The notes under the pieces are model-generated. The model had not been told where the DNA came from, searched no databases, and was given only the letters and a program-made list of their open reading frames with translations. A DNA stretch of 8,910 nucleotides from NCBI GenBank assembly GCA_013153635.1, contig JAADDZ010000001.1, positions 1 through 8,910 on the forward strand, written 5' to 3'. Each line of letters starts with the position of its first letter. Position 1 is the stretch's first letter. The translations under genes were made by a program, and so were the position numbers. The DNA comes from Aquificota bacterium. Its GTDB lineage: Bacteria > Aquificota > Aquificia > Aquificales > Hydrogenothermaceae. Positions 1-5,406 of this stretch are shown piece by piece.

Positions 1-47
1 CTATTCTCTTGCCAAGTAGCCTTTACCCCAGCCGTTTAAAGCCGGAC
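1..47 (-). other. 5' end of an unidentified leftward transcript (partial)
   Basis: This is the stretch downstream of two leftward promoters. It is richer in G+C than the nearby non-coding DNA. Read leftward it can form a short hairpin, CCGGC/GCTGG around an 8-nt loop (about 45 down to 28), followed by a GGGG run. Tandem strong promoters plus a G+C-rich leader suit a stable RNA (rRNA operon leader, 6S, RNase P or similar) or a structured 5'UTR. I could not match it to any of these, and it leaves the window within 50 bases. Confidence 0.25.
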
Positions 48-52
48 TTATT

Positions 53-80
53 ATTTTATCCTACTTTCTTTTTTTGTCAA
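53..80 (-). promoter_or_regulatory. Leftward sigma70-type promoter, proximal
   Basis: On the minus strand a perfect TTGACA -35 (80 to 75) is followed by a 16-bp spacer and TAAAAT as -10 (58 to 53). Transcription would start near 46-47 and leave the left edge. It is the second of two leftward promoters in tandem. Both -35 boxes sit in the same context, since TTTTGTCAA and then a CCC/T-run appears twice on the + strand. Confidence 0.6.
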
Positions 81-108
81 CCCTTTTTTTCCTATCGAAC
101 AGCCCCCT

Positions 109-137
109 AATATATCCCTTCTCCTCCCTTTTGTCAA
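109..137 (-). promoter_or_regulatory. Leftward sigma70-type promoter, distal
   Basis: On the minus strand TTGACA (137 to 132), a 17-bp spacer and TATATT (114 to 109) give a near-ideal promoter, with a start expected near 102. It is back to back with the rightward tRNA promoter. The inverted repeat TTGTCAA (131-137) / TTGACAA (153-159) is fully explained as two divergent -35 boxes. Confidence 0.6.
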
Positions 138-152
138 TACCCTTTTTTTATG

Positions 153-181
153 TTGACAAACTATTTTTTGTATAATAAATT
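153..181 (+). promoter_or_regulatory. Promoter of the tRNA-Lys/tRNA-Glu unit
   Basis: TTGACA at 153-158, a 17-bp spacer, then TAAATT at 176-181. Initiation would fall near 188, eight bases before tRNA-Lys. A perfect TATAAT lies at 171-176 but only 12 bp from the -35, so it is unlikely to be the partner of this box. Which -10 is used is uncertain; that a promoter lies here is likely. Confidence 0.55.
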
Positions 182-195
182 ATTGTGTTTGTAAT

Positions 196-268
196 GAGTC
201 GCTAGCTCAGTCGGCAGAGCACCGGTCTTTTAAACCGGTGGTCCCGGGTTCGACCCCCGGGCGACTCA
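196..268 (+). tRNA. tRNA-Lys (anticodon UUU)
   Basis: Complete cloverleaf of 73 nt. The acceptor GAGTCGC (196-202) pairs with GCGACTC (261-267), and A268 is the discriminator. The anticodon stem CCGGT/ACCGG encloses the loop CTTTTAA with anticodon TTT at 229-231. The T-arm carries GGGTTCGACCC. No CCA is encoded (ATT follows), so the 3' end must be added by the nucleotidyltransferase. It lies four bases upstream of tRNA-Glu and is presumably co-transcribed with it. Confidence 0.97.
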
Positions 269-272
269 TTTT

Positions 273-347
<75 letters not shown>

Positions 348-353
348 TTTCCT

Positions 354-668
354 TTATTTTATGTATTCTTTTAGATAGTCTGTTATTTCTTTGTTGTATG
401 GTATGTCTACCCAGTATATCCCGTCTTCGTGTTCTATTCTTATGTAGGGGGCTTTTTTTCCTTTTATTATTTTTACTGTGGTTAGTCCTTTGGAGAAGTA
501 CCATTCTATTTTTTCGAATGGTGCGTCCATATATATTGTGAATCCTCCGGGTCTTTTTTGTATTTTTTTTATGGTTATTGGTGTTTTGTTTATGATGTCT
601 TCTTCTAACCATTCGTCTGTTAATATGTCTACTGCGATTCCTTTTATGTTGAATTTTTTTTCTTCCAT
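354..668 (-). CDS. Conserved-looking hypothetical protein, 104 aa
   Basis: I do not recognise this protein. It is short, charged and soluble-looking, with no signal peptide and no membrane span. Alternating hydrophobic and charged stretches and several aromatic residues (the FTIYMDAPF and EWYF region, then YWVDIPY) suggest a small mostly-beta or alpha/beta domain. No cysteine is present and no catalytic motif is evident. Its ATG (668-666) shares one base with the TAA of the DapF-like gene (670-668), a TAATG junction typical of translational coupling. It is therefore the third gene of the HepT-like/DapF-like unit, and a role tied to those two is plausible. Its stop lies six bases from the opposing tRNA-Glu, so the end of this operon faces the tRNA transcript head-on. 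Coding is likely from the junction and the intact frame; function is unknown. Confidence 0.8.
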   Translation of the reverse strand: MEEKKFNIKGIAVDILTDEWLEEDIINKTPITIKKIQKRPGGFTIYMDAPFEKIEWYFSKGLTTVKIIKGKKAPYIRIEHEDGIYWVDIPYNKEITDYLKEYIK

Positions 669-1531
669 TATTTAAACCTCTGTGTTAGTTCTTCGCTAAG
701 GGTTCCTTTACATATTTCTTGGACTTCTCCTGTCATTTTTATGTTCCAGTTTTTGTCTATCTGTATTTTTAGTTCTCCTCCGGGCATTATTATTTTTATT
801 TTTCTTTCTGTTAATCCTTTCTTTGCTAGTATTGATGCTACTGCACATGAGGAGCTTCCTGAAGCTAATGTGTATCCTGCTCCTCTTTCCCATATTCTTA
901 TTTCTGCTTTGTTTTTGTTTAGTGGTTTTACGAATTGGACGTTTGTTTTGTTTGGGAAGATTGGGTGATTTTCTATTAGTCTGCCGTATTTTTTTACTTC
1001 TGTTTCGTCTATTTTGTCTACTATGATTACACAGTGGGGATTTCCAATGGATACGCAGTTTATTTCGAATTCTTTGTCGTTTATTTTTATTTTTTCTCCG
1101 ATACATTCTTCTTTTTCTATGCTGACTGGTATTTTTCTTGATGAGAATTCTGCTTTTCCCATTTCTACTGTTATGATTTTTGCTTTTTTGTGGTGTTCTT
1201 TTTCTATTTTTGCTTTTACTATTCCTCCTTTGGTTTCTATTGTGAATTCTTTTTTGTGTGTGTATTTGTAGTCGTATAGAAATTTTGAGAATATTCTTAT
1301 TCCGTTTCCACTTTTTTCTGCTTCTGAACCGTCTGGATTGAATATTTTGACGCCGAAGTCTGCTTTTTGAGATGGTGTCTTTAGTAGAATTCCATCTGAA
1401 CCTATTCCGTAGTGGGTGTTGCATATTGTTTTTATTGCGTCTTTTGATAGTTTAAAGTCTATGTTTTTGCTGTCTAGTATTATATATTCGTTTCCTAGTC
1501 CATGGGATTTGACGAAGAAGTTTTTTTCCAT
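668..1531 (-). CDS. DapF-fold epimerase homologue with both catalytic cysteines replaced by serine
   Basis: The 287-aa product has the length and layout of diaminopimelate epimerase (DapF), the cofactor-independent enzyme that interconverts LL- and meso-diaminopimelate for lysine and peptidoglycan synthesis. Visible family motifs are GLGNEYIILD (11-20), HYGIGSDG (40-47), FNPDGSEAEKSGNGIR (64-79), GNPHC (163-167), NKTNVQF (194-200) and ERGAGYTLASGSSSCA (215-230). Substrate-contact residues are kept (Asn14, Asn65, Asn164, Asn197, Glu215, Arg216). The two thiols that act as acid and base in DapF (Cys73 and Cys217 in E. coli) are Ser74 and Ser224 here. It may be a paralogue acting on another amino acid, a proton-exchange or dehydratase-like enzyme, or a binding protein. 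ATG start, preceded by AGGAG inside the end of the upstream gene, two bases after whose stop it begins. Fold call is firm; assignment as the working dapF is not, so I give no symbol. Confidence 0.88.
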   Translation of the reverse strand: MEKNFFVKSHGLGNEYIILDSKNIDFKLSKDAIKTICNTHYGIGSDGILLKTPSQKADFGVKIFNPDGSEAEKSGNGIRIFSKFLYDYKYTHKKEFTIETKGGIVKAKIEKEHHKKAKIITVEMGKAEFSSRKIPVSIEKEECIGEKIKINDKEFEINCVSIGNPHCVIIVDKIDETEVKKYGRLIENHPIFPNKTNVQFVKPLNKNKAEIRIWERGAGYTLASGSSSCAVASILAKKGLTERKIKIIMPGGELKIQIDKNWNIKMTGEVQEICKGTLSEELTQRFK

Positions 1532-1532
1532 T

Positions 1533-2399
1533 TTATTTCTCCTTTTTTCCGTAGACTGATTTTATTATTTCTTTTGTAAAGTTTATAAATGCTGGGAGGT
1601 CTTGTTTTAGGGTGTTGTAGAATTTTTTGGTGTCTATTTTTTGTGTGGGGTCTATTAGTTTTTTTCTCATGTCTGTTATTTTTTGTAATTTTTCTGCTGT
1701 TTCTTTTGAGATTATTTTGTGTTGGGCTAGGTTTTGAAAGCATTTCTTGGAGGGGGGTATTTTCGCAGACCTTGTTATATGTCTGCATAGCCATAGGGCG
1801 GAATCTATAAGAACTATGGAAAAGTATCTGGTTCTGTCTATTGCATATGGACTTTTTATAAATTCTTCTTGTGGGTATTTTGTAAATGTTTCTATTTTTT
1901 TTATGGTGTTTTTAATTGTTTTTATCTGTTGTATTGTTTTTATTATGTTTACTGGTATTGCGAGTTTGGGTTCTTTTTGTTTTATTTCTTTTACGATTTT
2001 TGCTAGTTCTTTGATGAAGGGTTCGTAGAGTTCATCTGTTATTTGTTTTAGGGTTGTGTATAGTTGTTTTTCAGAGTAGCTAAAGTTTTTTTCTAGTAGT
2101 TTGGTTTTTGTGTTAACAAGGTCTTCGAGGGCTCTGTTTATTCTTTCGGAGAATATTTTTTCTTCTGTTAGTTTTTTTATACAGTTTTCTTTTGGTTTTT
2201 CTTTTGTTATGTTTGTGATAAGGTGACAGGCTATTTTTTCTAGTTCTTCGTAAGCTATTATTAGGTAATATTTTGCTCTATCTGGATACATTGGGGTTTT
2301 TATGAATTCTGTTAGTCCTCTGTCTATTATCTGTTTTGTTTTTTTTAGGGTTGTTTTAAATTTTGTGGCGTGTTCGTTTAGGAATTTTGTGTCTATCAA
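1533..2399 (-). CDS. Tandem HepT/DUF86-like protein lacking the RNase motif
   Basis: The 288-aa all-helical protein is an internal duplication. EFIKTP...DRAKYY (31-45) recurs as EFIKSP...DRTRYF (179-193), a period of 148 residues, and KQLYTTLKQ (111-119) matches KKFYNTLKQ (258-266). Each half (about 17-137 and 165-285) follows the HepT/DUF86 pattern: an EFI-x-P entry, a helix with DR, then xxIACHLI or xxLCRHIT, a 'L...kii' turn and a closing helix. HepT is the RNase toxin, or AMPylated partner, of MntA nucleotidyltransferases, and its active site is R-X4-6-H. Here the second copy has RKKLID (245-250) with no histidine, and the first copy has lost the arginine as well. RNase activity is therefore unlikely, and no MntA-like gene is adjacent. 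Start is TTG at 2399-2397 with AGGAG eight bases upstream. First gene of the leftward unit. The homology is remote and inferred by eye. Confidence 0.72.
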   Translation of the reverse strand: MIDTKFLNEHATKFKTTLKKTKQIIDRGLTEFIKTPMYPDRAKYYLIIAYEELEKIACHLITNITKEKPKENCIKKLTEEKIFSERINRALEDLVNTKTKLLEKNFSYSEKQLYTTLKQITDELYEPFIKELAKIVKEIKQKEPKLAIPVNIIKTIQQIKTIKNTIKKIETFTKYPQEEFIKSPYAIDRTRYFSIVLIDSALWLCRHITRSAKIPPSKKCFQNLAQHKIISKETAEKLQKITDMRKKLIDPTQKIDTKKFYNTLKQDLPAFINFTKEIIKSVYGKKEK

Positions 2400-2421
2400 G
2401 TTTTTTACTCCTTTTTTTATG

Positions 2422-2450
2422 ATTATATATGGGCTTTTTATTTTTTTAAA
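2422..2450 (-). promoter_or_regulatory. Promoter of the HepT-like/DapF-like unit
   Basis: On the minus strand TTTAAA (2450 to 2445), a 17-bp spacer and a perfect TATAAT (2427 to 2422). The start would be near 2415, just before the AGGAG ribosome site (2412 to 2408) and the TTG start codon at 2399, giving a very short leader. Confidence 0.5.
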
Positions 2451-2469
2451 CTTGTTTCTGTTTGGATTT

Positions 2470-2517
2470 TTTGCAAAAGGTTTTGGTTATATATTTGCAA
2501 TTTTGCAAATTTGCAAA
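2470..2517. repeat. Four phased 8-bp TTTGCAA repeats with a 16-bp palindrome
   Basis: Three abutting octamers, TTTGCAAT (2494-2501), TTTGCAAA (2502-2509) and TTTGCAAA (2510-2517), lie between the divergent transcription units. A fourth copy, TTTGCAAA (2470-2477), begins exactly 24 bp, or three octamers, before the first. The last two copies form a perfect 16-bp palindrome at 2502-2517, because TTTGCAAA is itself self-complementary. The array sits upstream of the minus-strand promoter and near the expected lpxC promoter, the place for a shared operator. No regulator can be named from sequence. Confidence 0.5.
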
Positions 2518-2532
2518 GTTTAAAAATATTTT
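2503..2532 (+). promoter_or_regulatory. Possible lpxC promoter
   Basis: TTGCAA (2503-2508) and TATTTT (2527-2532) with an 18-bp spacer is the best sigma70-like pair I find upstream of lpxC, and it is weak. TATATT at 2540-2545 is an alternative -10 without a fitting -35. If the first is right, the repeat array covers the -35 box. Confidence 0.25.
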
Positions 2533-2626
2533 AATGACTTATATTGTTTGTGATATTTAAGGTGTGTGTGGATTTTTTATTTATTGGCATATTTTTTGCT
2601 TGTAAATTTTATGAACAAAGATGATT

Positions 2627-2632
2627 GGGAGG
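2627..2632 (+). promoter_or_regulatory. Ribosome binding site that fixes the lpxC start
   Basis: GGGAGG lies eight bases before ATG 2641. The two upstream in-frame starts (GTG 2566 and ATG 2611) have no comparable site. Confidence 0.8.
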
Positions 2633-2640
2633 ATAAAATA

Positions 2641-3558
2641 ATGATTTGCCTCTATCAAAGAACGATAAAAAGACCTGTTGAGATAAAAGGTATTGGATTA
2701 CATACAGGGTTGCCTGTAAAAATGAGACTTTTACCTGCTGGTGAACATGAGGGTATAAATTTTTTGAGGAATGGTGAGATTATTCCTGCTAAGGTGGAGT
2801 ATGCTAATGGTTTTGAGTTTTCAACTACTTTGGAAAAAAATGGTATAAAAGTTAGAACTGTTGAGCATTTACTTGCTTCTTTGTATCTTACTGGAATTGA
2901 TAATCTTTATATTGAGATTGATAATGAGGAAGTTCCAATTTTAGATGGTAGTGCAAAACCTTTTGTTGATGCTATTAAGTTTGCTGGAATCCAAGCGTTA
3001 AATGAAGAGAAGCTTTATGCTGTTATAAATAAGAGGGTAAGGGCAGGTTCTTTGGATAAGTATATAGAGGGAAGACCTGCTTATTCTTTTCTTATTACTT
3101 ATCATGCTAGCTATGATAATGATGTTATTGGTAATAAGGCTTTTACTTTTGAGATTGATAATAGGGAAGATTATCTGAAGGTTTTATCTGCTAGAACTTA
3201 CTGTTTTTTAGAAGAGGTTGAGTATTTAAAACAAAATGGATTAGCTAAAGGTGGTTCTTTAGAAAATGCTGTTGTTATTGATGGTAAGAATGGTTGTGTT
3301 GTAAATCCTGAAGGTTTTAGATTTAAAGATGAACCTATAAAGCATAAGGCGTTGGATTTGATTGGTGATATTTATCTGTTAGGGAATCCTGTTATTGGTG
3401 AAATCTATTCTTATAAAGGTGGTCATAAGCTTAATGCTGATTTTGTTAAAGCTTTGAAGGAACAAAATGCTTATGAGTTAAGGTATGCTTCAGAAGTTCT
3501 AAGTTTGATTAATGAGAATCAGTGCCTTGACTTTCTCTCCAAAGTTTCTATTAGGTAG
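2641..3558 (+). CDS. lpxC: UDP-3-O-acyl-N-acetylglucosamine deacetylase LpxC
   Basis: LpxC is the zinc amidase that catalyses the committed step of lipid A synthesis, deacetylating UDP-3-O-acyl-GlcNAc in the cytosol. The 305-aa product spans the usual length and both LpxC domains. Signatures are IKGIGLHTG (15-23), RTVEHLLAS (72-80), PILDGSAKPF (99-108), LARTYCF-type SARTYCF (183-189), GLAKGGSLENA (200-210), EPIKHKALDLIGD (231-243) and KGGHKLN (259-265). Zinc ligands are His76, His235 and Asp239; Glu75, Thr186, Lys236, Asp243 and His262 are the other active-site residues, all present. ATG 2641 is chosen over GTG 2566, because the longer form would add a hydrophobic 25-residue leader to a cytosolic enzyme and has no ribosome site. 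The gene is followed by a hairpin terminator overlapping its stop codon, so it may be largely monocistronic. It is transcribed divergently from the HepT-like unit. Confidence 0.97.
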   Translation: MICLYQRTIKRPVEIKGIGLHTGLPVKMRLLPAGEHEGINFLRNGEIIPAKVEYANGFEFSTTLEKNGIKVRTVEHLLASLYLTGIDNLYIEIDNEEVPILDGSAKPFVDAIKFAGIQALNEEKLYAVINKRVRAGSLDKYIEGRPAYSFLITYHASYDNDVIGNKAFTFEIDNREDYLKVLSARTYCFLEEVEYLKQNGLAKGGSLENAVVIDGKNGCVVNPEGFRFKDEPIKHKALDLIGDIYLLGNPVIGEIYSYKGGHKLNADFVKALKEQNAYELRYASEVLSLINENQCLDFLSKVSIR

Positions 3559-3598
3559 GAGGTCTGCCCGCCATACAGCCTCCTCCTTTCTCTTTTTT
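3557..3598 (+). terminator. Probable intrinsic terminator overlapping the lpxC stop codon
   Basis: AGGAGG-T-CTG (3557-3566) pairs with CAG-CCTCCT (3576-3584), nine base pairs with one bulged T and a 9-nt loop. A pyrimidine tail follows, ending in TTTTTT (3593-3598). The tail starts with CCTTTCTC, so termination may be partial, letting lpxC transcription feed gmhB. Confidence 0.55.
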
Positions 3599-3621
3599 AT
3601 TTAAATTATGGGGGATATAAT

Positions 3622-4197
3622 TTGAAGAAAAAAGCTGTTTTTTTAGATAGAGATGGTGTTATTAATGTAGATAAAGGTTATGTCTATCGTATAGAGGATT
3701 TTGAGTTTTATCCGGGTGTTTTTGAGGCTTTGAAACTTTTACAGGATTCTGGTTATAAGCTTTTGGTTGTAACTAATCAGTCTGGAATTGCTCTTGATTA
3801 TTACAAGGAGGAGGATTTTTTAAGGCTTAATGATTATATGATTTCTAAGTTAAAGGAAAATGGTATAGAGATTGATAAGGTATATTATTGTCCTCATCAT
3901 GAGGAGGGTACTAACTCTAAGTACACTATGAAGTGTGACTGTAGAAAGCCGTCTAGTGGAATGATTAGGAGAGGTATAGAAGAGTTTGATATTGATGTTT
4001 CTAGGTCTTTTTTAGTTGGGGATAAAGAAAACGATATTAAAGCGGCGCATAAGGAAGGTATTAAGGCTATCCTTGTAAAGACTGGTCAAGGGGTAAAGTA
4101 TGTTAAGGATACGCAGGCTGATTATGTAGCGGAAAACTTGCTTGATGCTGTCAAAAACATTATTTTAAAAGAAAATTCAAAAGTTTCGGTGAGATGA
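3622..4197 (+). CDS. gmhB: D-glycero-beta-D-manno-heptose-1,7-bisphosphate 7-phosphatase GmhB
   Basis: GmhB is the HAD-family phosphatase that removes the 7-phosphate of heptose bisphosphate on the way to ADP-heptose for the LPS inner core. The 191-aa product has the full family length. Visible motifs: the nucleophile loop FLDRDGVIN (7-15; Asp9 nucleophile, Asp11 acid/base), TNQSG (51-55), the family's structural zinc loop CPHH (90-93) with CDC (105-107) directly before RKP, and the Mg site GDKENDI (133-139; Asp134, Asp138). The start is TTG 3622 with GGGGGA seven bases upstream; an ATG at 3608 is out of frame and hits a stop after five codons. Its TGA overlaps the next ATG by four bases (ATGA). 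Histidinol-phosphatase domains share this fold, but the zinc loop and heptose/LPS context favour GmhB. Confidence 0.93.
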   Translation: MKKKAVFLDRDGVINVDKGYVYRIEDFEFYPGVFEALKLLQDSGYKLLVVTNQSGIALDYYKEEDFLRLNDYMISKLKENGIEIDKVYYCPHHEEGTNSKYTMKCDCRKPSSGMIRRGIEEFDIDVSRSFLVGDKENDIKAAHKEGIKAILVKTGQGVKYVKDTQADYVAENLLDAVKNIILKENSKVSVR

Positions 4198-4733
4198 GAA
4201 TTTTTGTTTTCTTTTTGATTGTTATTACAGCTTTTGTGAGATTGTTTTTTCTTCTTAGGTCTATAAAAAATGAAAAGTCTATACGAAAGTTAGGTGGTGT
4301 TGAATATGCTAAAGAGTTATCAAATCTTTTGATAGTTTTTCATGTTATTTTTTATCTGTTTGCCTATTATGAGGCTTTAAATGAATATTATAGTTTTGAT
4401 TTTTGGGTAGGTATTGGGATTGTTGTTTACACTTTTTCTGTGGTGGTTCTTTTTTTTCTTTCAAGGGAGCTTGGCGTTTATTGGAGTATGAGACTTTTTA
4501 AAGTTCCTAATATGCCTTCTAGTGATTATGGGCTTTTTAAGAAAGTGAAATATCCTATGTATGTGTTAGGTACTATTCCTGAATTGATTGGAATATCTCT
4601 TATGTTTAAAGCTGAAAAGACTTTTGCGATTTTATTTCCTTTATATATGGTGTTGTTAGGAATTAGAATATTTATTGAGGAAAATCTTATTAAAGGTAAA
4701 AATGTAGGTAATAAAAGAGATGAGAAGGGGTAG
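4194..4733 (+). CDS. ICMT/YpbQ-like integral membrane methyltransferase-family protein
   Basis: The 179-aa protein has about five hydrophobic spans (roughly 3-20, 45-62, 71-90, 121-137 and 143-161), with a short N-terminal anchor and a charged cytosolic tail. The block ELGVYWSMRL (92-101) ... VKYPMYVLGTIPELIG (118-133) ... GIRIFIEENLI (156-166) matches the conserved core of the isoprenylcysteine carboxyl methyltransferase family as found in bacterial YpbQ-type proteins (LG-x-WS, RHPNY-x-G, R-x-x-x-EE). These enzymes use S-adenosylmethionine to methylate lipid-like substrates in the membrane. The usual RHPNY is KYPMY here, so the histidine is lost and activity or substrate may differ. It overlaps gmhB by four bases (ATGA) and the next gene by 14, so it belongs to the same operon. 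A link to LPS or lipid modification is inferred from context only. Confidence 0.65.
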   Translation: MRIFVFFLIVITAFVRLFFLLRSIKNEKSIRKLGGVEYAKELSNLLIVFHVIFYLFAYYEALNEYYSFDFWVGIGIVVYTFSVVVLFFLSRELGVYWSMRLFKVPNMPSSDYGLFKKVKYPMYVLGTIPELIGISLMFKAEKTFAILFPLYMVLLGIRIFIEENLIKGKNVGNKRDEKG

Positions 4734-5037
4734 TTTTTATAGAATACAGCTGGATAAGGCTATTGGTTTTCTATTTGGAGAAGATGTTTTAGATGAGCTG
4801 GAGGGTAAGTTTTTTTGCCTTTTGGAAGAAGAAAAAATTGACGAGATTTATTATATAAAGCTTCTACAGGTTTATGCTGTTTTAGGAGATAGAGTAATTT
4901 TTCGTAAAGGATATGAGTTCTTTGTCGATAATCCTAAAGATTTTTATAGATGTTTTGTGGAGATACCTCTAGAAGAGGTAAGGGAGAGTATAGATAATAC
5001 TCAAGCTTTGCTTTCTAAAGAAATTTTTAATAGATAG
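4720..5037 (+). CDS. Hypothetical protein, 105 aa
   Basis: I do not recognise this protein. It appears mostly helical and acidic in the middle (DELEGKFFCLLEEEKIDEIYY, split over residues about 25-45), with no membrane span or signal peptide and two isolated cysteines. A pattern of helices with aromatic residues (YYIKLLQVYAVLGD, GYEFFVDNP) vaguely recalls tetratricopeptide-type helical hairpins, but one unit is too little to claim. The start ATG 4720 lies inside the end of the ICMT-like gene, a 14-base overlap, and its ribosome site is weak (AAAAGAG), so it is probably translated by coupling. It is the last gene of the gmhB operon and stops two bases from the stop of the convergent gene at 5040. 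Confidence 0.7.
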   Translation: MRRGSFYRIQLDKAIGFLFGEDVLDELEGKFFCLLEEEKIDEIYYIKLLQVYAVLGDRVIFRKGYEFFVDNPKDFYRCFVEIPLEEVRESIDNTQALLSKEIFNR

Positions 5038-5039
5038 TT

Positions 5040-5375
5040 CTATTCTAAGGCTTTTAGTATTATATTGATTCTGTTCTCTATTTTGTTTTTTTCTTTTTCT
5101 TCTTTGAAGAAATCTTTTATTTTTTGTTTATCTATGTTTATGTTTTCTATAGATTGACCTTTTAGGTTTTCACATATTAGGTCAGCTAGGGCTATGAGTT
5201 TTTTGCATCTGTTGGAGGATTTATATTTTGCGTCTATGATTTTTCCGTTTTCTATTTTTGCATAACATTCTATAGAATGTACGCCTTCTTTATTTTTTCC
5301 TAGGGTTTGGTAGTTAGGTGGTGGTTCTTCTACTTTGTTTTTTAGTCCTTGCTTTATGTAATCAGATACTTTCAT
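5040..5375 (-). CDS. Small NifU/IscU-N-like protein (degenerate iron-sulfur scaffold?)
   Basis: The 111-aa product starts with a linker (1-30) and continues with a stretch resembling the NifU/IscU scaffold fold: strand HSIECYAKIENGKIIDAKYKS (33-53), then NRCKKLIALADLICENLKGQ (55-74), then IENI, and a last helix NRINIILKALE (101-111). This recalls IscU: a strand, the Cys turn before a helix ending in KGK-T-hEE, and a C-terminal helix. IscU holds its cluster with three cysteines. Here Cys37 and Cys57 could correspond to two, Cys68 is extra, and the third (before the last helix) is missing. It could be a scaffold variant, an Fe-S or sulfur carrier, or only a fold relative. Start ATG 5375 is chosen because AAGGAG sits about six bases upstream; extending to 5459 would add a hydrophobic leader without a ribosome site. 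Monocistronic and divergent from pspA. Confidence 0.6.
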   Translation of the reverse strand: MKVSDYIKQGLKNKVEEPPPNYQTLGKNKEGVHSIECYAKIENGKIIDAKYKSSNRCKKLIALADLICENLKGQSIENINIDKQKIKDFFKEEKEKNKIENRINIILKALE

Positions 5376-5406
5376 ATGACGCTCCTTATCTATGGTTTTT
5401 CTTATA

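Noticed and set aside
131-159. TTGTCAA-N15-TTGACAA as a regulator operator
   Set aside because: The inverted repeat is fully explained by two back-to-back -35 boxes with good -10 partners.
171-176. Perfect TATAAT as the tRNA -10 box
   Set aside because: Only 12 bp from the TTGACA at 153-158, and no -35 at 17 bp; kept only as an alternative.
708-1424. Long Arg/Asn/Lys-rich open frame on the minus strand
   Set aside because: It is a shadow of the DapF-like gene in another frame; composition is low-complexity and no motif is seen.
2566-2640. Longer lpxC reading frame from GTG 2566 or ATG 2611
   Set aside because: It adds a hydrophobic leader to a cytosolic enzyme and has no ribosome site, whereas ATG 2641 has GGGAGG at eight bases and fits homology.
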